From Gemmatimonadales bacterium (GTDB lineage: Bacteria; Gemmatimonadota; Gemmatimonadetes; Gemmatimonadales; GWC2-71-9), in contig JACCSE010000360.1 in assembly GCA_013813145.1 (NCBI GenBank), positions 1-10,006 of the forward strand: a stretch of DNA of 10,006 bases, in the 5' to 3' direction. The translations under genes and the position numbers were made by a program. The notes below the pieces were generated by a model. The model worked only from the letters and a program-made list of their open reading frames with translations. It was not told the origin of the DNA and did not search any database. Shown piece by piece: positions 9,011 through 10,006 of the stretch. Numbering within the stretch: position 1 is the stretch's first letter; each line of letters begins with the position of its first letter.

Positions 9011-10006
9011 TGCCGTCCCCGTTATGCTCGCCTTGCTCTTCGCCTCCCCTCTCCCGGCGCAGGAAGAGGCCGTGATCGAGCAACTCGCCCCGGTCTTGGC
9101 CGCGGAGGACGCGCGCGACTTCCAGCCGGCGCTGTTCGGGAAGGCGCTCGTCGCCCCCGATTCGGTGGTGCGGCGGATGGCGGCGATGGGTGCCGGCCGG
9201 ATCGGTGACCTCCGCGCCACCGCCCTGGTCCTTCCCCTGCTGGGCGATCCCGACTCGACCGTGCGGGTGGCGGCGGCCTTCGCGCTGGGCCTGCTCCGCG
9301 ATAGCGCCGCGGTCCCGCCGCTGCTCGACCGGCTGGCCGGCCAGCCCGCGCTCGACGGTCCGACCGCGATGGAGGCGGTGACCGCGCTGGCCAAGATCGG
9401 CGGCCCCCGGGTCGGAGAGTTCTTCCGCGCTGTGCTGTCGGGTAGCGCCGTGCTCACCCCAGCCGATCGCGCGCCGATCGTGAACCTGGTGCTCCTCGAG
9501 TCCTGGCGGCTTGATGGAAACGCTCCCGTGGACGCGATCCTTCCCTTCGTGGACGACACCTCCGCCTCGCCCCGCTGGCGGGCCGCCTACTCGTTGGGCC
9601 GGCTCCGCGCCCCGGCGGCGGGGGAGCGGCTCACCGTCCTGCTGCGCGACCGCGAAGGGATCGTCCGCTCGCTGGCGGCACGGGCGCTGACCCGGCAATA
9701 CGCCGACACGGCGGGCCTGGCGCCCCGCACCGTGGCCGAGCTGCTCACCCGCGCGGCCATCGACGCCAACGCCCAGGTCAAGATCAACGCCCTGCGTTCC
9801 CTCGCCGGTTTCCGCGACTCGACGCTGAGCGTCGAGCTCACCCCCCTGCTGGAGGATCCGCTCCCCAACGTCCAGGTGCAGGCGGCGGCGACCCTCGGCG
9901 AGCTCGGCGGCGCTGAAGCGGTGCGTTCACTGACGCGGGCACTCGGCGGGAAGGGGAGCTTCGCGCTCCGGCGGGAGGCGCTGGTCGCCCTGGCTCGAGC
10001 CAGCGT
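9000..10006 (+). CDS. Exported HEAT-repeat protein (3' end outside window)
   Basis: From ATG 9000 the frame stays open to the window edge, giving 335 codons. Residues 1-20 form a signal peptide (R3, hydrophobic PVMLALLFA, then LPAQ with likely cleavage after A20), so the protein should be periplasmic or surface-attached. The rest is a run of Ala/Leu/Arg-rich helical pairs typical of HEAT or PBS-lyase-like repeats, for example DSVVRRMAAMGAGRIGD (54-70), STVRVAAAFALGLLRD (86-101), PRWRAAYSLGRLR (191-203), GIVRSLAARAL (220-230), QVKINALRSLAGF (259-271) and VQVQAAATLGELG (291-303). Such scaffolds bind proteins or other ligands; no catalytic domain is visible so far. A C-terminal domain such as a peptidyl-prolyl isomerase is possible beyond the edge, but that is speculation. 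GGAAGGA (8984-8990) nine bases upstream is a good ribosome binding site. The gene overlaps the thioesterase by 11 bases. Confidence 0.85.
   Translation, partial: MSRSAVPVMLALLFASPLPAQEEAVIEQLAPVLAAEDARDFQPALFGKALVAPDSVVRRMAAMGAGRIGDLRATALVLPLLGDPDSTVRVAAAFALGLLRDSAAVPPLLDRLAGQPALDGPTAMEAVTALAKIGGPRVGEFFRAVLSGSAVLTPADRAPIVNLVLLESWRLDGNAPVDAILPFVDDTSASPRWRAAYSLGRLRAPAAGERLTVLLRDREGIVRSLAARALTRQYADTAGLAPRTVAELLTRAAIDANAQVKINALRSLAGFRDSTLSVELTPLLEDPLPNVQVQAAATLGELGGAEAVRSLTRALGGKGSFALRREALVALARAS

Noticed and set aside
8480..9559. Upstream extension of the minus-strand phosphoesterase to a 606-residue protein
   Set aside because: The extra part lies antisense to the thioesterase and HEAT-repeat genes and shows low-complexity Arg/Ser/Ala sequence. 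The phosphoesterase domain begins right after GTG 8479.

Overview
This is a gene-dense, high-GC window with nine protein genes (the first and last cut by the window edges), one tRNA gene and one palindromic intergenic repeat. Nothing in it looks like a phage, an insertion sequence or a CRISPR array. The lipid A-type phosphoesterase suggests a bacterium with an outer membrane. The gene set, base composition, the TCATCCTGAG-type repeat and the DUF5683-like and secreted HEAT-repeat proteins recall Gemmatimonadota or a similar uncultured soil lineage. That placement is inference; no rRNA or other decisive marker is present.

Layout. 1-1259 (+): the C-terminal end of secF, then tatD 13 nt downstream. 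1249-1340: an imperfect inverted repeat whose left arm supplies the tatD stop codon. 1387-6250 (+): a translationally coupled trio, fhs (formate-tetrahydrofolate ligase), ridA (enamine deaminase) and a 927-residue soluble hybrid histidine kinase, with stop/start overlaps at both joints. 6251-6352: a short leader with a possible promoter. 6353-6450 (+): a selenocysteine tRNA (selC) with anticodon UCA, a 6-bp D stem, a long variable arm and an encoded CCA. 6479-7725 (+): a small exported DUF5683-like protein overlapping murI (glutamate racemase) by 4 nt. 7739-8479 (-): an LpxH-like phosphoesterase convergent with murI. 8540-10006 (+): a YbgC-type thioesterase divergent from the phosphoesterase, overlapping by 11 nt an exported HEAT-repeat protein that runs off the window.

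The content is mostly housekeeping: protein export, one-carbon metabolism and metabolite damage control, cell-wall D-glutamate supply and lipid A synthesis. The kinase has three PAS domains, one GAF domain, a histidine kinase core and a C-terminal receiver. It has no membrane segment, so it probably senses a cytoplasmic signal, and its output partner is not in the window.

The most informative item is the selC gene, which implies that the organism decodes UGA as selenocysteine. No selA, selB, selD or obvious selenoprotein is present here. I found no clear sign of a previously undescribed multi-gene system.
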